From NCBI GenBank assembly GCA_031266315.1, contig JAISBG010000716.1, positions 1 to 8,041 of the forward strand: a stretch of 8,041 nucleotides of DNA, given 5' to 3'. The notes below the pieces were generated by a model. The model was not told the origin of the DNA and made no database searches. It saw nothing but the letters and a program-made list of their open reading frames with translations. Within the stretch, counting starts at the first letter, position 1; each line of letters opens with the position of its first letter. A program made the translations under genes and the position numbers. Below are positions 1 to 6,207 of the stretch, piece by piece. This DNA comes from Planctomycetaceae bacterium. Its GTDB lineage: Bacteria; Planctomycetota; Planctomycetia; Pirellulales; Thermoguttaceae.

Positions 1-47
1 GATGCTGCGCTTATCGTGTCCAGCTTCGTGAATTTTAAAACAACTTT

Positions 48-56
48 AGTATAACA
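48..56 (-). promoter_or_regulatory. Candidate extended -10 element upstream of the gene expected beyond the left edge
   Basis: Read on the minus strand, this stretch is TGTTATACT: a TATACT hexamer preceded by TGn, which resembles an extended -10. I see no good -35 at normal spacing. It lies 40 bp downstream of tRNA-Trp and points off the left edge, where secE would be expected by analogy with other bacteria. No start codon for that gene is visible in bases 1-95, so this is a weak call on motif alone. Confidence 0.22.
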
Positions 57-95
57 CCGGAAATTTACCGTTTTTGTGTATTCTGCGATTGAAAA

Positions 96-166
96 CAGGG
101 GAGGAGGGAATCGAACCCCCACCAGCGGTTTTGGAGACCGCAGTTCTACCACTAAACTACTCCCCT
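96..166 (-). tRNA. trnW: tRNA-Trp (anticodon CCA)
   Basis: The minus strand folds into a complete 71-nt cloverleaf. The 7-bp acceptor stem AGGGGAG pairs with CTCCCCT (160-166 with 97-103). The D-arm is GTTT/GAAC. The anticodon stem is GCGGT/ACCGC with loop CTCCAAA, giving anticodon CCA at 132-134. The T-arm carries TTCGATT. Position 73 is G, as expected for tRNA-Trp. The 3' CCA is not encoded and must be added after transcription. It follows tuf on the same strand, the usual place for trnW in many bacteria, ahead of secE-nusG. Confidence 0.96.
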
Positions 167-168
167 CC

Positions 169-248
169 GTTTAGTGAACAGTTAATAACGGTGAACAGTA
201 ACAGCCTTGAAAAACAATAACAATACAACTATTCACTGTTCACCAAAC
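169..248. repeat. Nested inverted repeat of GTGAACAG-type units between tuf and tRNA-Trp
   Basis: Two inverted pairs overlap here. GTTTAGTGAACAG (169-181) pairs with CTGTTCACCAAAC (236-248). GGTGAACAGT (191-200) pairs with the same right-hand block (233-243). The units resemble the 7-bp AGTRAAY blocks on the other side of tuf. On the minus strand the hairpin would lie just after the tuf stop codon and before tRNA-Trp. It lacks a terminal U-run, so a classical intrinsic terminator is unlikely. An RNA-processing or mRNA-end structure is possible. Confidence 0.7.
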
Positions 249-261
249 ATTTAACTGAAAA

Positions 262-1461
<1,200 letters not shown>

Positions 1462-1468
1462 TGAAAAA

Positions 1469-1474
1469 TCTCCT
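1469..1474 (-). promoter_or_regulatory. Ribosome binding site of tuf
   Basis: The minus strand reads AGGAGA, ending 7 nt before the tuf ATG. This canonical Shine-Dalgarno fixes the start at 1461. It sits just downstream of the long 7-bp-periodic hairpin at 1495-1589. Confidence 0.85.
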
Positions 1475-1494
1475 AAAAATATTCAGGGAAAGGA

Positions 1495-1589
1495 TTTAGT
1501 AAACAGTAAACAGTAAACAGTAAATAGCGAATAGTGAACAGAAACAAACGCTATTCACTACTGACTATCAACTATGGACTATTGACTAA
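1495..1589. repeat. 7-bp-periodic inverted repeat between tRNA-Thr and tuf
   Basis: The left half is a run of 7-bp units (AGTAAAC three times, then AGTAAAT, AGCGAAT, AGTGAAC) from 1498 to about 1540. After a short spacer near 1542-1548 (AAACAAA), the right half, in reverse complement, is another run of related units (NNATAGT type) up to 1589. The two halves can pair into a long imperfect stem. In the operon transcript it would lie between the 3' end of tRNA-Thr(GGU) and the tuf ribosome binding site. Confidence 0.8.
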
Positions 1590-1593
1590 AACA

Positions 1594-1666
1594 AGCTGTT
1601 GATGAGAATCGAACTCATGACCTCGTCCTTACCAAGGACGTGCTCTACCAGCTGAGCTACAACAGC
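1594..1666 (-). tRNA. trnT: tRNA-Thr (anticodon GGU)
   Basis: This 73-nt cloverleaf on the minus strand has the acceptor pair GCTGTTG/CAACAGC (1660-1666 with 1595-1601). The D-arm is GCTC/GAGC. The anticodon stem is CGTCC/GGACG with loop TTGGTAA, giving anticodon GGT at 1631-1633. Position 73 is U. No CCA is encoded. It is the last of four tRNAs upstream of tuf and is separated from tRNA-Gly by only 2 nt, so the two must be cut from one precursor. Confidence 0.97.
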
Positions 1667-1668
1667 GA

Positions 1669-1739
1669 AGCGGGTGAAGGGAATCGAACCCTCGTCATCA
1701 GCTTGGAAGGCTGCGGCTCTACCATTGAGCTACACCCGC
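1669..1739 (-). tRNA. trnG: tRNA-Gly (anticodon UCC)
   Basis: This 71-nt cloverleaf on the minus strand has the acceptor pair GCGGGTG/CACCCGC and a D-arm GCTC/GAGC. The anticodon loop CTTCCAA gives UCC at 1705-1707. The first pair of the anticodon stem (27-43) is a G-A mismatch, where I recall U-A in the E. coli glyT product; the other four pairs are intact. Position 73 is U and no CCA is encoded. It corresponds in position and anticodon to glyT of the E. coli tufB operon. Confidence 0.96.
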
Positions 1740-1761
1740 AAGCGGTTGGCTGTTTTTTTGC

Positions 1762-1829
1762 GGTCTGTTTTCACGATAAAATTTTGAAATATTTTAAAAT
1801 ATTGTCTAAAATTCGTAATAAAACAGACC
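1762..1829. repeat. Inverted repeat in the tRNA-Tyr/tRNA-Gly spacer
   Basis: GGTCTGTTTT (1762-1771) is perfectly repeated in inverted form at 1820-1829. The enclosed sequence carries a perfect 16-bp palindrome, AATATTTTAAAATATT, at 1788-1803. The 110-nt spacer is much longer than the other tRNA gaps (2 and 3 nt). In the precursor RNA it could form one long AU-rich stem between the two tRNAs. Confidence 0.7.
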
Positions 1830-1849
1830 ATTTCATAAACAAACCACAT

Positions 1850-1931
1850 TGGGGGATGGAGGATTCGAACCTCCGAAGTCAGTGACAACAGATTTACAGT
1901 CTGCCCCCTTTGACCACTCGGGAAATCCCCC
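1850..1931 (-). tRNA. trnY: tRNA-Tyr (anticodon GUA)
   Basis: This 82-nt class II tRNA on the minus strand has the acceptor pair GGGGGAT/ATCCCCC. The anticodon stem is CAGA/TCTG with loop CTGTAAA, giving GTA at 1895-1897. A long variable arm of the kind expected in bacterial tRNA-Tyr follows, then T-arm GGAGG/CCTCC. Position 73 is A and no CCA is encoded. It is second in the tRNA run, 3 nt after tRNA-Thr(UGU), matching tyrU of the E. coli tufB operon. Confidence 0.97.
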
Positions 1932-1934
1932 GAC

Positions 1935-2007
1935 AGCTGGCGATGGGACTCGAACCCGCAACCTGCTGATTACAAATCAGCTGCTCTACCAATTGAGCTA
2001 CGCCAGC
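1935..2007 (-). tRNA. trnT: tRNA-Thr (anticodon UGU)
   Basis: This 73-nt cloverleaf on the minus strand has the acceptor pair GCTGGCG/CGCCAGC and a D-arm GCTC/GAGC. The anticodon stem is GCTGA/TCAGC with loop TTTGTAA, giving TGT at 1972-1974. The T-arm is GCGGG/CCCAT-like with TTCGAGT. Position 73 is U and no CCA is encoded. It is the first gene of the tRNA-tuf unit and corresponds to thrU in E. coli. Confidence 0.97.
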
Positions 2008-2051
2008 ATTGTAAAATGCAATGCAAGGAGTTACATCGCCTCGTTCACTTC

Positions 2052-2080
2052 TTTGTACCGATTCGGTCCGGGACAGACAA
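2052..2080 (-). promoter_or_regulatory. Candidate sigma70-type promoter of the tRNA-tuf operon
   Basis: On the minus strand TTGTCT (2075-2080) is followed after 17 bp by TACAAA (2052-2057). Transcription would start near 2045, about 38 nt before tRNA-Thr(UGU). Spacing is ideal and each hexamer is close to consensus, but other AT-rich hexamers lie nearby, so the exact choice is uncertain. Confidence 0.42.
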
Positions 2081-2190
2081 CGAAACCGGCATTCAGTATT
2101 AAAAAGTAATAGAGTAATCAAATTTTTCCACAAGACAAGAGGGGGAGCAAAAAATTTTTTTCTGATTCTACCGGATTAGGTGTTTCCCAA

Positions 2191-2446
2191 CGGAATAGTA
2201 ATTTTCATGTAACTATTCCGTAGTATTTTTTTCTCTGCCTGAAAGGCAGTATTTTCATAACCGCAGGTCAGCGACCTGCGGCGGTGAACCAAAGAGACTA
2301 CTGCCTGAAAGGCAGGATTTTAACCCGTTGCCGCTATTATTTAAAATCCCGCCTTTCAGGCGGTGGGTTTTTTATCGCGGTACTACCGCAGGTCGAAGAC
2401 CTGCGGTTATGAAAATGAAGCCCTATCGGGCTATTCCACTGAATAG
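2191..2446. repeat. Palindromic element P1: three hairpins per arm, mirrored
   Basis: Six short hairpins are arranged symmetrically around a centre near 2321-2340. Left arm: CTGCCTGAAAGGCAG (2235-2249), a CCGCAGGTC stem with AGC loop (2261-2281), CTGCCTGAAAGGCAG again (2301-2315). Right arm: a CCGCCT stem with TTC loop (2349-2363), a CCGCAGGTC stem with GAA loop (2386-2406), AGCCC/GGGCT (2419-2432). Linking sequence is mirrored too, for example TTTTCATAACCGCAGG beside both GCAGGTC hairpins. Outer small palindromes built on CGGAATAGT lie at 2191-2220, and on CTATTC/GAATAG at 2431-2446. Confidence 0.8.
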
Positions 2447-2521
2447 TCACATTTTCATTAAAGGTAGGCAAATCATCAGGTGGGCAATCCGACCGAGTTC
2501 TTCTCCCAATGTATTAACTCC

Positions 2522-2889
2522 TGTTACGCACCGTAGATAAAAAGTAACCGTTTAAGATGAATCAAAGTCAAGTGTTTATTCATGATTTTAGTCCGTAGGA
2601 CTTTCACGTGGATAACCCCGTGCAAACGAAGTGCTGCACGGGGTAAACGGAATCCCCTTACAACGAACTGCGTAGCAGTTCAACACGCTCACGGCAAAGA
2701 TAACTTTTCTCTGTTGAACTACTACGTAGTTCCGGTTGTGGTGTATTACTCAATATTACTCAATGCCCCGTGCTGCGTTGCACTTGCACGGGGTTATCCA
2801 TGTTAAAGTCCTACGGACTTAGGAATCAAATATATCTACCTTGACTTTGACTTTTCGTGAACGGTTCTTTTTAACTACCGTGCGTAACA
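2522..2889. repeat. Palindromic element P2: 368-bp imperfect palindrome made of hairpins
   Basis: The ends TGTTACGCAC (2522-) and GTGCGTAACA (to 2889) are inverted copies, and similarity continues inward almost to the centre near 2690-2710. Each arm has three hairpins. Left: AGTCC/GGACT with GTA loop (2590-2602), CCCCGTGCA/TGCACGGGG (2616-2643), GAACTGC/GCAGTTC with GTA loop (2665-2681). Right: GAACTAC/GTAGTTC with TAC loop (2716-2732), CCCCGTGC/GCACGGGG (2766-2793), AAGTCC/GGACTT with TAC loop (2806-2820). The innermost stems differ between arms (ACTGC versus ACTAC), yet each remains self-complementary. Confidence 0.82.
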
Positions 2890-2935
2890 TGGGATATTAA
2901 GTATTTATTCTACCGACATTTCGGAAATCTTCCGC

Positions 2936-3069
2936 AACATGTTCCGGGACATTTGGGACATGTCACGGAACTTTCGGGACATGTCACGGAACCTTCGGGA
3001 CATGTCACGGAACCTTCGGGACATGTCACGGAACCTTCGGGGCATGTCACGGAACTTTCGGGACATGTC
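2936..3069. repeat. Tandem repeat P3, 21-bp unit with dyad symmetry
   Basis: The palindrome GACATGTC recurs every 21 bp at 2957, 2978, 2999, 3020, 3041 (as GGCATGTC) and 3062, with degenerate copies before it from 2936. Between the copies is CACGGAACCTTCGGG or its C-to-T variant. Unit length is a multiple of three and the unit is close to self-complementary, so both strands stay open and encode almost the same heptapeptide (MSRNLRD and MSRRFRD). I treat this as structural DNA rather than a gene: there is no plausible ribosome binding site and no non-repetitive domain. Confidence 0.88.
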
Positions 3070-3075
3070 TCCAAA

Positions 3076-3226
3076 AGGTGGGCTATTTATCAAAAGGTTC
3101 GCTGAAAGGTTGCGTCGGCGATAGCCGACTGTGAACCAGATTAACAACGGCAAAAGTTATAGCCTTCCGTTTTGGAGTCAATGCCGAGTCAACCGGCGCG
3201 ACCTTTCAGCGAAAGGTCGCCCACCT
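3076..3226. repeat. Palindromic element P4 (151 bp, ends AGGTGGGC/GCCCACCT)
   Basis: The terminal inverted repeat AGGTGGGC (3076-3083) / GCCCACCT (3219-3226) bounds the element. Inside are the hairpin GTCGGC/GCCGAC (3114-3129), a conserved single-stranded-looking tract (3130-3150), an 18-bp block (3162-3179), and a 9-bp perfect stem CGACCTTTC with AGC loop (3199-3219). It shares its core with P5 at 5962-6116 in the opposite orientation: 37/40 at 3112-3151 against 6050-6089, 18/18 at 3162-3179 against 6021-6038, 9/9 at 3191-3199 against 6001-6009. Confidence 0.85.
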
Positions 3227-3438
3227 GATGATTGCCGAGGAAATATTACCAATTATTTGACTATTCCGGTAGAAAATACCTAATCCGATAGAGTTAGAAA
3301 AATTCATTGTTCTTTTTGTTCTCGTTCAAAAAAACTTTCTCTAGGATTCTTGCGGTTAATAAAAAACGTCGATTAAAACGGACTTTATGCCGATAATAAA
3401 ACTTAATTGTCTGTCATTTACCCCAAAAAATAAATATT

Positions 3439-5208
3439 GTGGAGACGCGAAAACTCCAACAATTATTTCCAGTATTTTCAGAAAATTCCATGAGCCAGAA
3501 TCAAATTGCCGTTGGAATCATTGTTGAGGATGGTTTTGAAGGATTACAAGAAACACTCCGAAGTGCGAGGCTGCTTTCGGATTTTGTGTTTGTTCTCAGT
3601 ACGGAAAACGCCGCCAATGTTGCGGAGTTGTGCGATTTCAGCGGTTCCAATATAACCTATCGCCAATCCCAAAATTGTAATGACGAGGCGGCATTGCGCA
3701 ATGAGTTAATCGAACTCGCAGAATCTCAAAATGTTGCAAACCGGCTTCTTCTAATGAATGTCGGAGACCGTTTCGATGAAACAACATTGGAAGAATTTCA
3801 GTTGTTCCTAACAGGCGAAATTGAACGCAATTCCTTATATGTTATGGTATTGCATCGTCTTCACCGACCTGACGGCGTTCGGCATGATCTGGATGAAGAA
3901 ACAATTGAACCGCGACTAATTCCACTCCGAAAAGGGTTGCGGTTTCAAGGTGCGGTTCGTGCTTCACTCCTTTCATCTGCCGCCAATCTGTTGATTCGCC
4001 TCGACGCCGCCCCCGGACGTTTTCTATTGCCTTCACGCCAACGTGATTCCGCACGGAAAAAACAATGGGCAATCCGAAATTTACAAATTCTTGAGCAATT
4101 GGAAAAACAAGGAAAATCAATCCCCCAAGATGCCCTGTTGCTTATTCGCGCTGAAGCCCAATCAATATTGGGAGATTATGTCCACGCCAGACGTAATTTT
4201 TTGCAACTCATCGAAAAAACCACCCAAAACGATCTTCGGTTAGCGGCTTATTACGGTGTTTGGGAAACTTTTGCGTTTTTACCAATGCCGGAAAAAGAAA
4301 TGACCAGAATATTGCTCGCGGGGCTTGACTGTTTTCCCGTTGACATGCAACTTTTAACTTTTATGGGCTCACACCTTCAACAACAAGGAAAACTTGATCT
4401 GGCTGTACGAACTTTTGAAACCGCCCTTCGCTACGGACAAACCACGCTTGATATTTGGCATCGTTTGCGGATTCGCGAAATGGCAATTACAAGCCTTGCC
4501 TTAATTCACCGATTGCGCGGTCAAGGACGCGAAGCGATTCAGGTTCTTGAATCAAACTTGGAACTAATTGTTGACCGCACAGAATTCAATCGTCGTTTGC
4601 TCGATCTGTACATCGCTGAATTGCAAGAATCGAAAGGACATGAATTTGCCGCAACAATCTGGGGAGGAATTGATCTCGATCTGATGCGGGAAGTGATTTC
4701 AGGGGCTTGCCGGGCATCTGCCGGAAATTGGGAAAAAGCAATACTGCCTTTGGAATTAGCGTATCTGGACGGTTGCCGCGACATACTGTGTTTGCGATGG
4801 TATTCACTGGCGTTGCTCTCGCTAACCCGATTTAACGAAGCCATGATCATTCTGGAAGAATGGAGCCAACTCGAACCCGAAAACAAAGAAGCCAACGCAT
4901 TTCTGGCGGCGGCTCGCCAACCTGAACATTTCAGCGAAATCGTCAGGCAATTCCGTGATAGCCAAATCAAAATATTGGGGATTTCAAAACCGGAAATTTT
5001 AGGAAGACATTTTACTATTACTCAAAATTCCCAAAATTCCGCCCTAAAACCCAACCACATGATCGAAAACGCCATACGTGAAATGATTGCCTCTTCCGGT
5101 TCGCCAAACAGCAAAAGAATCAGTACCGCCGCTTTCAGAAAAAATGAAATTCCGGAAAATAAATCTGAACGGCAAAATCTCGATTCGGAAAAAGTCGGCT
5201 CACACTAA
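3439..5208 (+). CDS. Degenerate GT2-like glycosyltransferase domain fused to TPR repeats
   Basis: The 589-residue product has no signal peptide and is probably cytoplasmic. Residues about 22-190 resemble the GT-A family 2 domain found before TPRs in many bacteria: AVGIIVEDGFEGLQETLRSA, then LLLMNVGDRFD (103-113) where active members have a WxLxxDADE-like motif, and a C-terminal landmark RLIPLRKGLRFQGAV (159-173). The DxD metal site is absent (NVGD at 107-110), and the DTGSTD-like loop is STENAAN (54-60), so catalysis is doubtful. TPR-like helix pairs lie at about 229-262, 301-334, 346-378, 419-444 and 449-482, followed by a polar N/S/K/E-rich tail. The start used is GTG at 3439; ATG at 3490 (residue 18) is equally possible, and neither has a clear Shine-Dalgarno. 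It is likely a protein-interaction or regulatory pseudo-enzyme, but the true role is unknown. Confidence 0.85.
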   Translation: METRKLQQLFPVFSENSMSQNQIAVGIIVEDGFEGLQETLRSARLLSDFVFVLSTENAANVAELCDFSGSNITYRQSQNCNDEAALRNELIELAESQNVANRLLLMNVGDRFDETTLEEFQLFLTGEIERNSLYVMVLHRLHRPDGVRHDLDEETIEPRLIPLRKGLRFQGAVRASLLSSAANLLIRLDAAPGRFLLPSRQRDSARKKQWAIRNLQILEQLEKQGKSIPQDALLLIRAEAQSILGDYVHARRNFLQLIEKTTQNDLRLAAYYGVWETFAFLPMPEKEMTRILLAGLDCFPVDMQLLTFMGSHLQQQGKLDLAVRTFETALRYGQTTLDIWHRLRIREMAITSLALIHRLRGQGREAIQVLESNLELIVDRTEFNRRLLDLYIAELQESKGHEFAATIWGGIDLDLMREVISGACRASAGNWEKAILPLELAYLDGCRDILCLRWYSLALLSLTRFNEAMIILEEWSQLEPENKEANAFLAAARQPEHFSEIVRQFRDSQIKILGISKPEILGRHFTITQNSQNSALKPNHMIENAIREMIASSGSPNSKRISTAAFRKNEIPENKSERQNLDSEKVGSH

Positions 5209-5215
5209 AATCTAA

Positions 5216-5234
5216 AACAGAACCGGCTTCTGTT
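5216..5234 (+). terminator. Weak hairpin after the TPR gene
   Basis: AACAGAA pairs with TTCTGTT around a CCGGC loop, 7 nt after the stop codon at 5206-5208. The stem is AT-rich and there is no proper T-run after it, so it may only mark the mRNA end. The stronger hairpin at 5292-5313 could also stop plus-strand transcription weakly. Confidence 0.25.
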
Positions 5235-5281
5235 ATGTGGTTTACGTTCTGTTGCCTGACTGGTTTACCTTTGTTCAAAAC

Positions 5282-5313
5282 AAAAAAAATACCGGAGGTC
5301 AAACAACCTCCGG
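5282..5313 (-). terminator. Rho-independent terminator of the small secreted-protein gene
   Basis: On the minus strand an 8-bp perfect stem CCGGAGGT/ACCTCCGG (5292-5299 with 5306-5313) with a 6-nt loop is followed by TA and a run of eight T (5282-5289). This is a textbook intrinsic terminator about 57 bp past the stop codon of the gene at 5370-5651. It also sits between two convergent genes, so it insulates both. Confidence 0.9.
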
Positions 5314-5345
5314 CTTCATTGTTAATCAATCACTGTTGATCAATT

Positions 5346-5376
5346 ATTTACCAATATTTACCAAAAAATTTACCAA
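5346..5376. repeat. Three short direct repeats ATTTACCAA at the end of the secreted-protein gene
   Basis: ATTTACCAA occurs at 5346, 5356 and 5368. The rightmost copy contains the stop codon and last Trp codon of the minus-strand gene, and the others lie just after it. This suggests local slippage or duplication at the 3' end. Confidence 0.6.
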
Positions 5377-5651
5377 ACGGGATAAACCGGTTGCCATGTG
5401 CGAACATATCGCGGGTAAACCGGATAATAAACCGGTGCGTAAATAACCGGACGGTAAACACCGAAAAGACCTCGACGATACACAACCGGCGGACAGCATG
5501 GATCGAAATGGGGAACACTGCAATCACATGGTGCAACGACAGTTTCGGTTACAACGGTTGTTTGGGGAGCGGCTTCTTCTGCCGAAGCAACATGAACCAC
5601 TGCAAAAACAAACAACAACACAACAGACAAACAAACAATCATTCTGGTCAT
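5370..5651 (-). CDS. Small secreted Cys/Pro/Tyr-rich protein of unknown function
   Basis: The 93-residue product begins MTRMIVCLSVVLLFVFAVVH, a typical Sec signal peptide with a probable cleavage after ASA (residues 22-24). The start at 5651 is chosen over an upstream in-frame ATG at 5684 because AAGGAG lies 6 nt before it and the signal peptide then has a normal short N-region. The mature part is a Thr/Val-rich stretch, a Cys cluster (C42, C44, C52, C53; PCDC and PCCPP), the motif VVYRRGLFGVYRP (56-68), and a tail of Tyr-Pro-Val repeats ending in Trp. I recall comparable short secreted proteins with CC-PVVY-RRGLFG-like cores from planctomycete genomes, but know no function. A cell-envelope or cell-surface role is inference. 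It is monocistronic: own promoter candidate and strong terminator. Confidence 0.8.
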   Translation of the reverse strand: MTRMIVCLSVVLLFVFAVVHVASAEEAAPQTTVVTETVVAPCDCSVPHFDPCCPPVVYRRGLFGVYRPVIYAPVYYPVYPRYVRTWQPVYPVW

Positions 5652-5657
5652 AAGAAA

Positions 5658-5663
5658 CTCCTT
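5658..5663 (-). promoter_or_regulatory. Ribosome binding site of the small secreted-protein gene
   Basis: The minus strand reads AAGGAG, ending 6 nt before the ATG at 5651. This decides the start in favour of the 93-residue product. Confidence 0.85.
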
Positions 5664-5806
5664 GTGTGAAACGTTATGGAACAACCCTTTCAGAAATAGA
5701 TAAATTGCTCTATTCCCAAAGGAAACATGCTCAATGAAATAACCCTTTTAACAAATTAACAAAATACAACCGTTAAAATAGATTACTTTCATTAATTGCA
5801 TTGGTC

Positions 5807-5834
5807 ATTTTATCATCACAATTGGTAAAGTCAA
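5807..5834 (-). promoter_or_regulatory. Candidate promoter of the small secreted-protein gene
   Basis: On the minus strand TTGACT (5829-5834) is followed after 16 bp by TAAAAT (5807-5812). Transcription would begin near 5800, leaving an unusually long 5' leader of about 150 nt before the ATG. No riboswitch class is recognisable in the leader. Other AT-rich hexamers lie closer to the gene, so the call is tentative. Confidence 0.35.
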
Positions 5835-5961
5835 TATATTGGAGAAAAAAGTTAGTTTTTTTTGATTATAGAATATATGGAATATGCGTAGTTATTCTGA
5901 TGTGTTTTGGAATTTGGGGCAATTTTATATTAATGGCTCATGTTCCGCCCCGTAGTTAAAA
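5835..5961. other. AT-rich intergenic stretch without recognisable gene
   Basis: This is part of the 556-bp gap between the secreted-protein gene and purD. It is AT-rich with a run of eight T and scattered TATA-like words. I see no open frame with coding character, no RNA gene and no repeat shared with the rest of the window. The gap also holds the promoter candidate at 5807-5834, P5 at 5962-6116 and a direct repeat at 6143-6169. Confidence 0.6.
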
Positions 5962-6116
5962 AAGAGGTAGGCTATTTATCAAAAAGCCCGCTGGGCGGTT
6001 GCGCCGGTTGAGTTTTACTCGACTCCAAAACGGAAGGCAAATTCAATTTGCCGTTGTTAATCTAATTCACAGTCGGCTAACGCCGACGCGATGTTTTAGC
6101 AAAACGCCCACCTCTT
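5962..6116. repeat. Palindromic element P5 (155 bp, ends AAGAGGTRGGC/GCCCACCTCTT)
   Basis: The terminal inverted repeats 5962-5972 and 6106-6116 match at 10 of 11 positions. Inside are the stems GCCC/GGGC with GCT loop (5986-5996), GAGT/ACTC (about 6010-6020), GGCAAAT/ATTTGCC with TCA loop (near 6036-6052), GTCGGC/GCCGAC (6072-6087), and GTTTT/AAAAC with AGC loop (6093-6105). The core is the reverse complement of P4, but the left flank AGGTAGGCTATTTATC is in the same orientation as in P4 (20/22 over 3076-3097 against 5965-5986). It lies downstream of purD, where its stems could stall transcription or protect the mRNA end. Confidence 0.85.
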
Positions 6117-6142
6117 GAATTTTATCCGCAAAATCGGTTAAT

Positions 6143-6169
6143 GAAAATTCCACTGAAAGATTACATTTT
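6143..6169. repeat. Direct repeat copy downstream of purD
   Basis: GAAAATTCCACTGAAAGATT and the following ACATTTT are repeated in the same orientation at 7616-7643 with two substitutions and one inserted C. A shorter relative (ATTCCACTGAATAGTCACAT) lies at 2433-2452 at the edge of P1. The two close copies bracket purD. Confidence 0.65.
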
Positions 6170-6207
6170 TTACATAAATTGGTTGCTGTTCTAATTGACC
6201 TGTCTTA

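Larger units (their letters stand above)
2157..3302. repeat. Gene-free block bounded by 43-bp inverted repeats and filled with nested palindromes
   Basis: Bases 2157-2199 and 3260-3302 are inverted copies of each other: 36 of 43 positions match, and six of the seven differences are transitions. Both contain CGGATTAGGT and CGGAATAGT. A second inverted pair lies inside: GGCAAATCATCAGGTGGGC (2467-2485) against 3219-3236, differing by one extra A. Between these come P1 (2191-2446), P2 (2522-2889), a 21-bp tandem repeat (2936-3069) and P4 (3076-3226). I see no convincing protein gene in the block. Open frames across it are by-products of the repeats. It separates the tRNA-tuf operon from the divergent gene at 3439. 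It could be a non-autonomous element or several nested insertions. Confidence 0.75.

Noticed and set aside
1640..2133. Short open frames on both strands across the tRNA cluster
   Set aside because: They run through four well-folded tRNA genes; translated tRNA sequence is a known annotation artefact.
2582..2806. 74-residue open frame on the plus strand inside P2
   Set aside because: It reads through mirrored hairpins, with no domain and no ribosome binding site; the repeat explains the openness.
2936..3069. CRISPR array
   Set aside because: The repeats are contiguous 21-bp units without unique spacers, and there are no cas genes.
2905..3153. Proteins with MSRRFRD or MSRNLRD heptads on either strand
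   Set aside because: Both strands are equally open because the 21-bp unit is nearly self-complementary; no start signal or unique domain on either strand.
2157..3302. Integron attC array or retron
   Set aside because: No integrase, cassette genes or reverse transcriptase are visible, and I do not see attC core-site motifs; only the palindromic character is similar.
5391..5669. 92-residue open frame on the plus strand
   Set aside because: The opposite strand encodes a signal-peptide protein with Shine-Dalgarno and terminator; this frame has neither.
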